From assembly GCA_021604265.1 (NCBI GenBank), contig BQIY01000007.1, positions 1-17,605 of the forward strand: a stretch of DNA of 17,605 nt, given 5' to 3'. Below the pieces are notes generated by a model. It saw nothing but the letters and a program-made list of their open reading frames with translations. It was not told the DNA's origin and did not search any database. Below, piece after piece: positions 7,143-15,162 of the stretch (positions are counted from its first letter, which is position 1; each line of letters opens with the position of its first letter). Position numbers and translations under genes: made by a program. This DNA comes from Nitrospirales bacterium. GTDB taxonomy: Bacteria > Nitrospirota > Nitrospiria > Nitrospirales > UBA8639.

Positions 7143-10100
7143 ATGAATGACCCGTTGGCGATGTATACCTTTCTCCCCTGGCTGAAACAGGGGATCGGTC
7201 GACGGATTAGCACGATTGATACGCTAGGCAATCCATCAACCTTGATTGAGCGTGCAACTATCGACATCAGTCTGAGCGTCAATAGCACCGCACCCATCAG
7301 CAACCAGGTTCACTTGGTGGGCCCTGGTGATGTCGTGGGCATTAATCCACGCGCGATCATTAAAACCGAACCACGGAATTGGATAACCGATTTCGAACCG
7401 AACTATTTGCCGTTCATCGAATTCTACGAGGAAGATTTTCCCTGGCGTTATACACCCGCAGCCGCCACGGGAGAACACCGGCTAAGGCCCTGGCTGGTTC
7501 TAGCCATACTCGCCGAAGACGAGTTCACACGCAGGCCGGTGCCTGGTGCACCGCTTAACACCGTCACCCTAACGAAAAATCCAACAGAACTCCTTCCGGC
7601 CAGTGACCAAACTTGGGCTTGGGCCCACGTTCACGTCAGCCGGGACTTGACGAACGATAGCCAACATAGTGTCGCGCAGGCCATTGACGCACTCGAAAAC
7701 CTTGTTGGACAAAATTCAGATAACGCATCTTCGCGCTTGTTGTGCCCACGCAGGCTGAAACCGAACACTGGATATTTTGCCTTTGTTATTCCGACCTTCG
7801 AGACAGGCAGATTAGCAGGACTCGGACAGTCGACCCTCGGTGTCGACGCGCTGAAACCATCCTGGGGCAGCGGACAATCCGATGTGGATTATCCTGTTTA
7901 CTACGAATGGTTTTTTCGCACCGGCGAACGGGGTGACTTTGAATTTCTCGTGAAACTGCTCAAGGCTCGTTCGGTCGACGCACGAGTCGGTATCCGTGAT
8001 ATGGATATGCAGGCTCCCAACTATGGCGTATCGGGGATGAAAGAGCCTCCGGTGATCGGGTTAGAAGGCGCATTGCGAGCACCGAACACAATATCGCGAC
8101 CACCCAGTTGGCCGCTGGATTCGTCAACTGCGTTTACCACGGAGTTGCAACAGGCGGTTAATTTACAGGCTGATTTATTAAAAGATCCCGGCCCAACCAG
8201 TCATCCTGATCCGATTATCAGCCCCCCTCTATACGGTCGTTGGCATGCGAAAGTTGAAAGGCTGGATGTGAATGACCATGATTGGATTCACCAGTTAAAC
8301 GGAGATCCACGACTGCGAGTGCCCAGCGGTTTGGGGACCAAAGCCATTCAGGCTAATCAAGAAGATTACATGCAGAGGGCCTGGCGACAGTTGGGCGATG
8401 TGTTGGAGGTCAATCGTAAAATCCGACATGCACAGCTCGCGTTGGTCGCCAGCCATCGTATTTTTACAGAAAAAATTCTGACGCTATCCAATGATCAGGT
8501 CATTGCAACAGTTCAAACGGTTCTGCCCCGGGTTAAAGATAGCCAGGCAACGTTGCACAAACGGGTACAACAGAGTCGATTACCGCTCGCAGCGGTGCGC
8601 CCTGCATTTCGTCGTGTTATCCGTCCACGCGGCGTCCTGATGAAGAAAGTGTTGCAAAACGATCCTGGGAATAAAGAGTCGATGCTTGTACGCATGAACA
8701 CCGGTCAGCTGGCTGCGGCACCCAAGAAAACTGCACCGAAAAAACAAATTTCACTCGACAACGCGGCAAAAAAAGTCAAGCGAACATCCCTGCCCGATCG
8801 AGTATTGAATCCCGTGTCATCTAAGCCTGTTAAGCCTGTGATTCCTAAAAAGCCAACATCGTCGCCCGGTAGAATAGTGCGCACCGCGTCCCGCCCTATG
8901 CCCGTGATTCCTAAATTGAAGTCCGTCGAGAACATCGTCGGTGAACAGGGCTTGAATGTGAACATTCTCAAAGGTGTTCCGTTTCGCCAGGTCTTTAAGA
9001 TCACAGAGCCCGGGAAGAGACCACCCTTGCCCGGTCCAGGCAAGCCACGGGCCGACAGTAAAGAAGCCTTAGGGTTTCGTGCCGCATTGACCGATCTGCA
9101 TGCCAGATTTGATATCCAAATGCCAAAGCCACCCCCCCGTAAACCACTGGTTCTTCAAGCCACAGTACTCACACTGAAAGACTCGTTGAACCCAGCGAAA
9201 ACTATCCCAAAACGGATTCGTTCAATGATCGCAATTCCACCAGCGTTCAGACCAAATCGGCCCGTTGAGACGATCGAGCCGATCATGGCGCATCCAGTGT
9301 TTGCAGACCCAATGTATGTGCCACTGCGTGACCAATCACCGGAATTATTGATTCCAAACCTGAACCTTATCCCAATGAACACGATTGCGTTGCTGGAAAC
9401 GAATCGTCGATTCATCGAAGCCTATATGGTGGGTTTAAACCACGAAATGAGCCGCGAACTGCTGTGGCGGGAATATCCGACAGACCAACGTGGTAGTTAT
9501 TTTCGCCAATTTTGGGATGTCAGTGAGGCGTTGAATCACGAACTGGATAAAACCCCGGCCGAAATTGAAGAGGCCCTCCTTGACGTTCAACCCATTCATA
9601 CCTGGGGAAAAGATTCAAAGTTGGGGGATCATGCCGGCCGGGACTTACCGACTGGTGCTGAGCAAAAGGCCCGTTTAGTCGTGGTGATTCGTGGTGATCT
9701 GCTCAAGAAGTATCCGACCGCCGTCATTTTTGCTCAGCGAGCCAAATGGGCCAAAGACGAAAATGGCGCAGATATCAGAGTTCTGGACCAAACGAGTCCG
9801 GAGGAAAATCTGAACGAGCCGATTTTCAAGGCCGAAATAGAACCCGATTTGAAATTTCTTGGTTTCGATTTGACTGCCGTGGTTGCCAAGGGCAGTAAAA
9901 AACCCAGCAACAACGATCCTGGTTGGTTTTTTGTTATCAAAGAGCGACCTGGAGAGCCGCGCTTCGGTCTGGATCTGCCTAGCGACAATACCCCACCAAA
10001 GGAGTGGAACGAATTAGCTTGGAACCACTTGGCGATTCCCGAGCCGATTAGTTTTATTGATTTGGATGCCGGCCTCGTCCCCGAAGCCATAGCAGGGTTG

Positions 10101-10223
10101 CCGGATGCCGGCATTCGATGGGGGAGTAATTCAGCGGATATGGCCTACGTGTTATTTCAGTCACCGGTCATGGTCGCCTTTCACGCCGCCGATATGCTAT
10201 CGGGCTTGGATTCGCAGAGTTGA
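7143..10223 (+). CDS. Uncharacterised 1026-residue operon protein with a Lys/Pro-rich central linker
   Basis: The function is not known to me. The protein has two conserved-looking blocks. The N-terminal block contains GPGDVVGINPRAI (60-72), DFEPNYLPFIEF (83-94) and RLRPWLVLAIL (113-123). The C-terminal block contains NHEMSRELLWREYPTDQRG (from 766), an RGDLLKKYP segment (about 850) and GWFFVIKERPGEPRFGLD (from about 926). Both blocks match, from memory, a widespread family deposited only as hypothetical proteins. Between them, residues about 519-735 are rich in Lys, Arg and Pro, low in complexity and probably disordered, with near-repeats KPVIPKKP and MPVIPKLK. There is no signal peptide or membrane helix. 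The start is fixed by the AGGA site 7 bases upstream. Its place between the DUF6603 gene and two other large unknown genes suggests a structural subunit, which is inference. Confidence 0.85.
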   Translation: MNDPLAMYTFLPWLKQGIGRRISTIDTLGNPSTLIERATIDISLSVNSTAPISNQVHLVGPGDVVGINPRAIIKTEPRNWITDFEPNYLPFIEFYEEDFPWRYTPAAATGEHRLRPWLVLAILAEDEFTRRPVPGAPLNTVTLTKNPTELLPASDQTWAWAHVHVSRDLTNDSQHSVAQAIDALENLVGQNSDNASSRLLCPRRLKPNTGYFAFVIPTFETGRLAGLGQSTLGVDALKPSWGSGQSDVDYPVYYEWFFRTGERGDFEFLVKLLKARSVDARVGIRDMDMQAPNYGVSGMKEPPVIGLEGALRAPNTISRPPSWPLDSSTAFTTELQQAVNLQADLLKDPGPTSHPDPIISPPLYGRWHAKVERLDVNDHDWIHQLNGDPRLRVPSGLGTKAIQANQEDYMQRAWRQLGDVLEVNRKIRHAQLALVASHRIFTEKILTLSNDQVIATVQTVLPRVKDSQATLHKRVQQSRLPLAAVRPAFRRVIRPRGVLMKKVLQNDPGNKESMLVRMNTGQLAAAPKKTAPKKQISLDNAAKKVKRTSLPDRVLNPVSSKPVKPVIPKKPTSSPGRIVRTASRPMPVIPKLKSVENIVGEQGLNVNILKGVPFRQVFKITEPGKRPPLPGPGKPRADSKEALGFRAALTDLHARFDIQMPKPPPRKPLVLQATVLTLKDSLNPAKTIPKRIRSMIAIPPAFRPNRPVETIEPIMAHPVFADPMYVPLRDQSPELLIPNLNLIPMNTIALLETNRRFIEAYMVGLNHEMSRELLWREYPTDQRGSYFRQFWDVSEALNHELDKTPAEIEEALLDVQPIHTWGKDSKLGDHAGRDLPTGAEQKARLVVVIRGDLLKKYPTAVIFAQRAKWAKDENGADIRVLDQTSPEENLNEPIFKAEIEPDLKFLGFDLTAVVAKGSKKPSNNDPGWFFVIKERPGEPRFGLDLPSDNTPPKEWNELAWNHLAIPEPISFIDLDAGLVPEAIAGLPDAGIRWGSNSADMAYVLFQSPVMVAFHAADMLSGLDSQS
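8822..8915 (+). repeat. Micro-repeats inside the Lys/Pro linker of the third gene
   Basis: TAAGCCTGT is duplicated exactly in tandem at 8822-8830 and 8831-8839, giving KPVKPV in the protein. In addition GCCTGTGATTCCTAAA (8834-8849) recurs as GCCCGTGATTCCTAAA at 8900-8915, 15 of 16 identical, coding for the PVIPK element. The pattern suggests the linker grew by short duplications. Confidence 0.7.
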
Positions 10224-10227
10224 TTCA

Positions 10228-13200
10228 ATGATGACATTTAGAGAACAACAACAACTTGTCCGAGACTTGCGACAACAACGCGACATGGCAGAACAATCTT
10301 TGCGACTCCATCGAACCCGACTGGCCGCCAAGCAAGTGCTGCTCGCACATGGACATCGCCGCGTGACAGGGGCCACAACCGATATTGCACGACTGGAAAG
10401 GGAAATAGCACAACTGGCAAGCACGGTAAACAATGCTCATGGCACATTAACTGCCGCGAAGCATGCGCTGACCGAAGCCGTGCGAGCTTTTACCCTCTTG
10501 GACAATCCCCGCCAATTGATCGAAGAGTTAAACGACCGGCTGCCCATTCTCCTGTTACCTGTGCGAATCGAAACCCGGTTTATGACGGAAAACAACAGCA
10601 CGGAACTGTGGGTACGTATCTTTCCGGACGATATTGCGGTGCACAGTCATGAGAAGGGGTTAACGGTCGATGAAGTTGAAAGTGGACTCACGTATTGGCG
10701 GGAATTATGGCACGCGCGACAACAAGAGGAGGATGCTCAACGTGAAACCCAGAAAAAGGGTGCATGGCGTGCCTTAGCCGGCGAGTTTGGCTCAACCCGA
10801 GCTGCGTGGGTTGCCCGGGAAACGGAGCCCGACACACTTGATGTGAACGAGCCGAGCCAACTTGTGTTCCCGACTTTTGATCCGGAAACATTAAAGCAGG
10901 AATCGTGGACACAAGCACCCCGCTCAAAAGTGATGCCCGACCGCTTCGTCGTCACCTTGTATGCGGAACAAACCAAGATAGCCGAAGTTGTCGGTGCGCA
11001 GATTCCCGATCCATTGATCACTGGTCCGGATCCGCAGCTAAGCGAAGAAGAACTTGTTCAGCGGGGCGGAGACATCTTGCCAGGTCCCAATCTAGATTGG
11101 CTCTACGATTTTGATCGGGCCGTTGAGCTGGGTATGGCCGTACGTGTGCCGTTAACGGAACCACGCCAGATCGATCGACTGTTGGTCATGGGATTACGAT
11201 TGTCATCGGATGAGCAGGATAGCAAGTCGCTTCTTGAAGAATTGCTGGATAATCATCATTACTCCCAGGACGGGATGGGATTAATTCTCCAGGGCACGCC
11301 GACCAATAACACCGATGCACAAGGCTCCGGATTCAGTAGCGTTGATCCCGGCGCTGAACGCGGCTATGCAGTGGAAACCGGCGAAGCGATGTTCGAGCTA
11401 ACGGACCAATACGACATGCGCAGCGACGCGCAGCGACTCATCCAAGCATTAGGGATCGACCACTCGCTGATGCAACATGTCGAACAGGCCGACCGATTTG
11501 ATGTACGCGAGGCACAGCTCATGAACACAGCCCTTTGGCCTGCGACCGCCGGGTATTTCATAGAAGAGCTGATCGGATTGAGCCCGGATACGGTACGCCG
11601 CGTGCGTGACTTTTTTATCTCCCATGTGGCTGGGCGAGGAACATTACCGGCGTTGCGCGTTGGGATCCAGCCATATGGCATCTTACCAACGAGTTCATTT
11701 GAACGATGGAAATTTTCATCTGCCGTAAACGATCCGCAAGATGTGCCGTTCATGCGCAATGTACACAAGGTATTGACTCGCCTGGATCAAGAGTGGGCTC
11801 GGAGTATCGATCGCGTCTCACATGTTCACAAACAGGGAGATTCATTCGATCATCTACTCAGTACCTTGGGATTGCACGCGACATCAGTGCAATATCATCG
11901 TCGCCATGGGGTCGGTCGGGAGTATATTTGGAACTATCAGCAGTTTACGTTCACGGATGAAATCGCGAAAGTCATTCAGGCCCACCTCGTGAATGAGTCG
12001 GAAAAATTACTCCAGGAACTCGGCCTGGATTTTACCAAACCACCCAAGATCACTGAACTTGCCTTCTTTAAAAGACAGGATGACATCACCGACCCGCTTA
12101 TCGAAGATGTAGACGCTGCGGAGAACGAACGTTGGTCGGAGAAAGACCCACTTCAATCTCTCTACAAAATCGACGAGGTGAGGGTGAACTATATCGGTTG
12201 GTTAGTCGCCGGCACCATCGACGATATTAAGCGGCAACAATTCCTGAACGAGACGGATGAACGCCAACCAATTCCGAAAGCGCTCTTGTATCGTATGTTG
12301 CGACGTGCCTTGCTGCTCGCCTATCACGACACAACGTTGCAACTGTATGAAAACCACGGTGTCGTTGAGTCCGTTGCGCGTCGTGAGATCGAATTATCTA
12401 ATGTACGTGCCAAGCGAACGGTTACCCGTTGGGAGTTTATGGAAGCAAAGATTGCCCAAGTCTTACCGCAAGTCAGTCGCGCCAACATCTCGCTTGTAGA
12501 ATTCCTACAAACTCCGGAGGGCAAGAGCCGTCCTGAAGCGTCTTTTCTCGGGGAGGTCAGAGACTCACTCGCTGGGTTATCCGAGTTAAGCACCGCAAGC
12601 TTAGAGCGCCTGTTTGCCGAGCATTTGGATCTGTGCAGCTACCGGCTTGATGCCTGGCAGACCGGGTTGTTTACGGAACGCCTCGAAAGATTGCGCAACC
12701 TGCAAGAAGATTCAGCCGAGGCGACGACCGGAATCTACCTGGGCGCTTTTGGTTGGTTGGAAAATATCAAACCTGGCGGGCCTGCGGTGCCGGTCTCTCC
12801 AGAGGAAATCCCAGAATCGTTGCTTGAACCCGAAAAGGGACGGATTATTGCACAACCTGATAACGCCGGCTTTATCGCCGCACCCTCTGTCAATCATGCC
12901 ACGACGGCAGCCGTGTTACGTAATGCCTACTTAACGCATGCCGATTCGGCTCATCCTGAGCGAATGGCTGTCAATTTGTGTTCGGAACGTGTTCGCACCG
13001 CACTGCAGTTTCTTGACGGGATACGTAACGGTCAGGAACTTGGTGCATTGCTAGGATATCAGTTTGAACGGGGGCTTAGTGATCGTCACGACGATCCTTC
13101 TCTTAGCCAGTTTATTCCCGCATTTCGAAAACACTACCCGTTAGTGGCAGATAAGATCACGCCAGGTGAATCAGGAGACCAGATAGAAACCAAAGAAGCC

Positions 13201-15153
13201 AGAAACGTATTCGACGGCTATACGTTGATAGAACAGACGATATTAAGGGACGATCCAATAGGGTATCCCTACAAGGTTGAGGGATTGCCGCCCAATAATA
13301 GCGCTAACAAGCAACAGGTGAAGGCGATCAAGGCCGAAGTCGAGCGCATGGCTGATTCGTTGGATGCAATTGCAGACCTTTCGTTAGCAGAGAGCGTGTA
13401 TCAGCTTGCGCAGGGGAATATGGAACGCAGCGGGGCGATGATGCAGGCGATGACCCAGGGAAACCATCCGCCAGAGCCGGACATCGTGCGAACACCCCGC
13501 AGTGGGTCAACAATGACCCATCGCATGATGCTCAATCTGGACTCGGTCGGAAACCCAACGGCCTGGCCTGGTGACATCAGTCCCCGGGCGGCCATGGAGC
13601 CGAGCCTCAACGAGTGGTTAGGACAAATTCTCGGCAGTCCTGAACGCATCAGATTCATCATCGAAAGGAGCCAGCCCGAGGAGCGCGACTCTAGCCTTAC
13701 GATCGTTGACCTCGGCATGCAACCGATTGATCTTGTGTATATGCTGACCGAGGAACTTGGCGAAAAAGACGGCGCAGCCAACCGGGACGATACGACTGAA
13801 CTGGATCGGCGAATCGTTCATGCCTTTCGCAAAAAAATGCAGAGTAGCGGGACGTCCGAGGTTGGCGATGTGACAATTTCGTTCGTGCAACGCGATTCAT
13901 CGTGGACAAACGAGGACAAGACCGTATTCGAATTACTACCGCTCCTACAAAACTTACGAGAGCTGATAACTGGATGCCGTCCATTGTCGGCGGAGGATCT
14001 ACGCTTGCCCTCTGAGGCCAATGAAGAAGAGCATCCCAACCCCAAAGGTTACGATGACGAAGCCGTCAAAGCACGAGTGAGTAAGGCACTCACCACACTT
14101 CAAAACGCCTTTGACCAGCTGACCGAGGCATTGTCCAGCGCAGAGGAAGACTCCGCAGGCGAACAAGAGTTCACTGAACTTGCCGGGTCACTCTTCGTGC
14201 TCGCCGGATTCGGCCTTCCGGATGCCTTCCCCAAGCAGCGAGCGGAATTGCTCTCGCAAGCTTCTCGCGTTCGCGATGTGGCGCAATCCAAACTAAAGCA
14301 AGCCGATGACCTCATGGCCTTACGCAATCTCACGCCGGATAGGATTGCCTCCTTAAGTGTTGAGGATAGAATTGAGATTTATCGTCATGCCGCTCGAAGC
14401 ATTCTTGATGAATCATTTAATCTATTGCCAACATTTTTGATCAATAATTCAGATGAAGTTGCCGCTGCGGTTGAATTTCGCGATGCGGGGTCTGGATTGA
14501 ACCTAACGCGCTTTTCGAACAATGCTCTCATCGTCGACGAGTGGCTGCAAGGTGTCGCCAGAGTGCGTGACAAAATGGCCTTGGTTGAGGAAGTCGTCAC
14601 GTTCAACGATGCATTCGAACATGCCGATTGGGTGTTGAAGCCTTTACAGCTGCCTTTTTTGGAATCAGATCATTGGATAGCCGTGAAATATCCGGCGCCT
14701 GACCCAAACAATCCGGATGACACCAACGCCTTTCAACCCGAAGGGGATTATCTTTCAATAGTGCAACTCGTTCCGAGTGGCCAGTTCGATGCGGCCGCTA
14801 ACCAGATCGGTCTTCTTATTGACGAATGGACTGAAACTATTCCGAATAAAATCGAGACCAGCGGAATTGCCGTGCATTACAATCAGCCGGGGTCCCAACC
14901 GCCGCAAGCGTTATTGCTGGCTATCACTCCTGAGGTCACCGGCAACTGGACCTGGGATGATCTTGAAGCCATCCTCCTTGATACGATGATTCGCGCCAAA
15001 AAACGTGCGGTTGAACCTGAGCATCTCGGGCTTACCCCTTTTGCACAGATTCTTCCCGCAATTCTCACGGCTGTATCAAGCAAACCCTTTGCAACCATAT
15101 CCACAGATCTTGTGAATCAAACGGAAGTGGCCTTCTCTGATCTTGAGAGCTAA
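10228..15153 (+). CDS. Uncharacterised 1641-residue operon protein with N-terminal coiled coil
   Basis: This is the largest protein of the operon; its function is unknown. Residues 1-88 are a Gln/Arg/Ala-rich amphipathic helix, likely a coiled coil. LPVRIETRF (110-118) and LWVRIFPDDIAVHSHE (127-142) follow, then KGAWRALAGEFGSTRAAW (177-194). Further in are VGIQPYGILPT (from about 478), RLDAWQTGLFTERL (about 803), GFIAAPSVNHATTAAVLR (from 881), LLGYQFERGL (about 941-950) and VRTPRSGSTMTHR (about 1088-1100). I recall this motif order from large conserved hypothetical proteins in varied bacteria. There is no signal peptide or membrane segment. The frame is open back to 10105, but ATGATG at 10228 is the sensible start: it lies 4 bases after the preceding stop, and the extra 41 residues would overlap gene three and show no family resemblance. 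The late region about 1260-1420 is acidic and helical. Confidence 0.88.
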   Translation: MMTFREQQQLVRDLRQQRDMAEQSLRLHRTRLAAKQVLLAHGHRRVTGATTDIARLEREIAQLASTVNNAHGTLTAAKHALTEAVRAFTLLDNPRQLIEELNDRLPILLLPVRIETRFMTENNSTELWVRIFPDDIAVHSHEKGLTVDEVESGLTYWRELWHARQQEEDAQRETQKKGAWRALAGEFGSTRAAWVARETEPDTLDVNEPSQLVFPTFDPETLKQESWTQAPRSKVMPDRFVVTLYAEQTKIAEVVGAQIPDPLITGPDPQLSEEELVQRGGDILPGPNLDWLYDFDRAVELGMAVRVPLTEPRQIDRLLVMGLRLSSDEQDSKSLLEELLDNHHYSQDGMGLILQGTPTNNTDAQGSGFSSVDPGAERGYAVETGEAMFELTDQYDMRSDAQRLIQALGIDHSLMQHVEQADRFDVREAQLMNTALWPATAGYFIEELIGLSPDTVRRVRDFFISHVAGRGTLPALRVGIQPYGILPTSSFERWKFSSAVNDPQDVPFMRNVHKVLTRLDQEWARSIDRVSHVHKQGDSFDHLLSTLGLHATSVQYHRRHGVGREYIWNYQQFTFTDEIAKVIQAHLVNESEKLLQELGLDFTKPPKITELAFFKRQDDITDPLIEDVDAAENERWSEKDPLQSLYKIDEVRVNYIGWLVAGTIDDIKRQQFLNETDERQPIPKALLYRMLRRALLLAYHDTTLQLYENHGVVESVARREIELSNVRAKRTVTRWEFMEAKIAQVLPQVSRANISLVEFLQTPEGKSRPEASFLGEVRDSLAGLSELSTASLERLFAEHLDLCSYRLDAWQTGLFTERLERLRNLQEDSAEATTGIYLGAFGWLENIKPGGPAVPVSPEEIPESLLEPEKGRIIAQPDNAGFIAAPSVNHATTAAVLRNAYLTHADSAHPERMAVNLCSERVRTALQFLDGIRNGQELGALLGYQFERGLSDRHDDPSLSQFIPAFRKHYPLVADKITPGESGDQIETKEARNVFDGYTLIEQTILRDDPIGYPYKVEGLPPNNSANKQQVKAIKAEVERMADSLDAIADLSLAESVYQLAQGNMERSGAMMQAMTQGNHPPEPDIVRTPRSGSTMTHRMMLNLDSVGNPTAWPGDISPRAAMEPSLNEWLGQILGSPERIRFIIERSQPEERDSSLTIVDLGMQPIDLVYMLTEELGEKDGAANRDDTTELDRRIVHAFRKKMQSSGTSEVGDVTISFVQRDSSWTNEDKTVFELLPLLQNLRELITGCRPLSAEDLRLPSEANEEEHPNPKGYDDEAVKARVSKALTTLQNAFDQLTEALSSAEEDSAGEQEFTELAGSLFVLAGFGLPDAFPKQRAELLSQASRVRDVAQSKLKQADDLMALRNLTPDRIASLSVEDRIEIYRHAARSILDESFNLLPTFLINNSDEVAAAVEFRDAGSGLNLTRFSNNALIVDEWLQGVARVRDKMALVEEVVTFNDAFEHADWVLKPLQLPFLESDHWIAVKYPAPDPNNPDDTNAFQPEGDYLSIVQLVPSGQFDAAANQIGLLIDEWTETIPNKIETSGIAVHYNQPGSQPPQALLLAITPEVTGNWTWDDLEAILLDTMIRAKKRAVEPEHLGLTPFAQILPAILTAVSSKPFATISTDLVNQTEVAFSDLES

Positions 15154-15162
15154 CGGGACAAT

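Noticed and set aside
10105..10227. Upstream extension of the 1641-residue gene by 41 codons
   Set aside because: It overlaps the end of the third gene in another frame and its residues show no family resemblance. ATGATG at 10228, just after the stop at 10221-10223, is the natural start.
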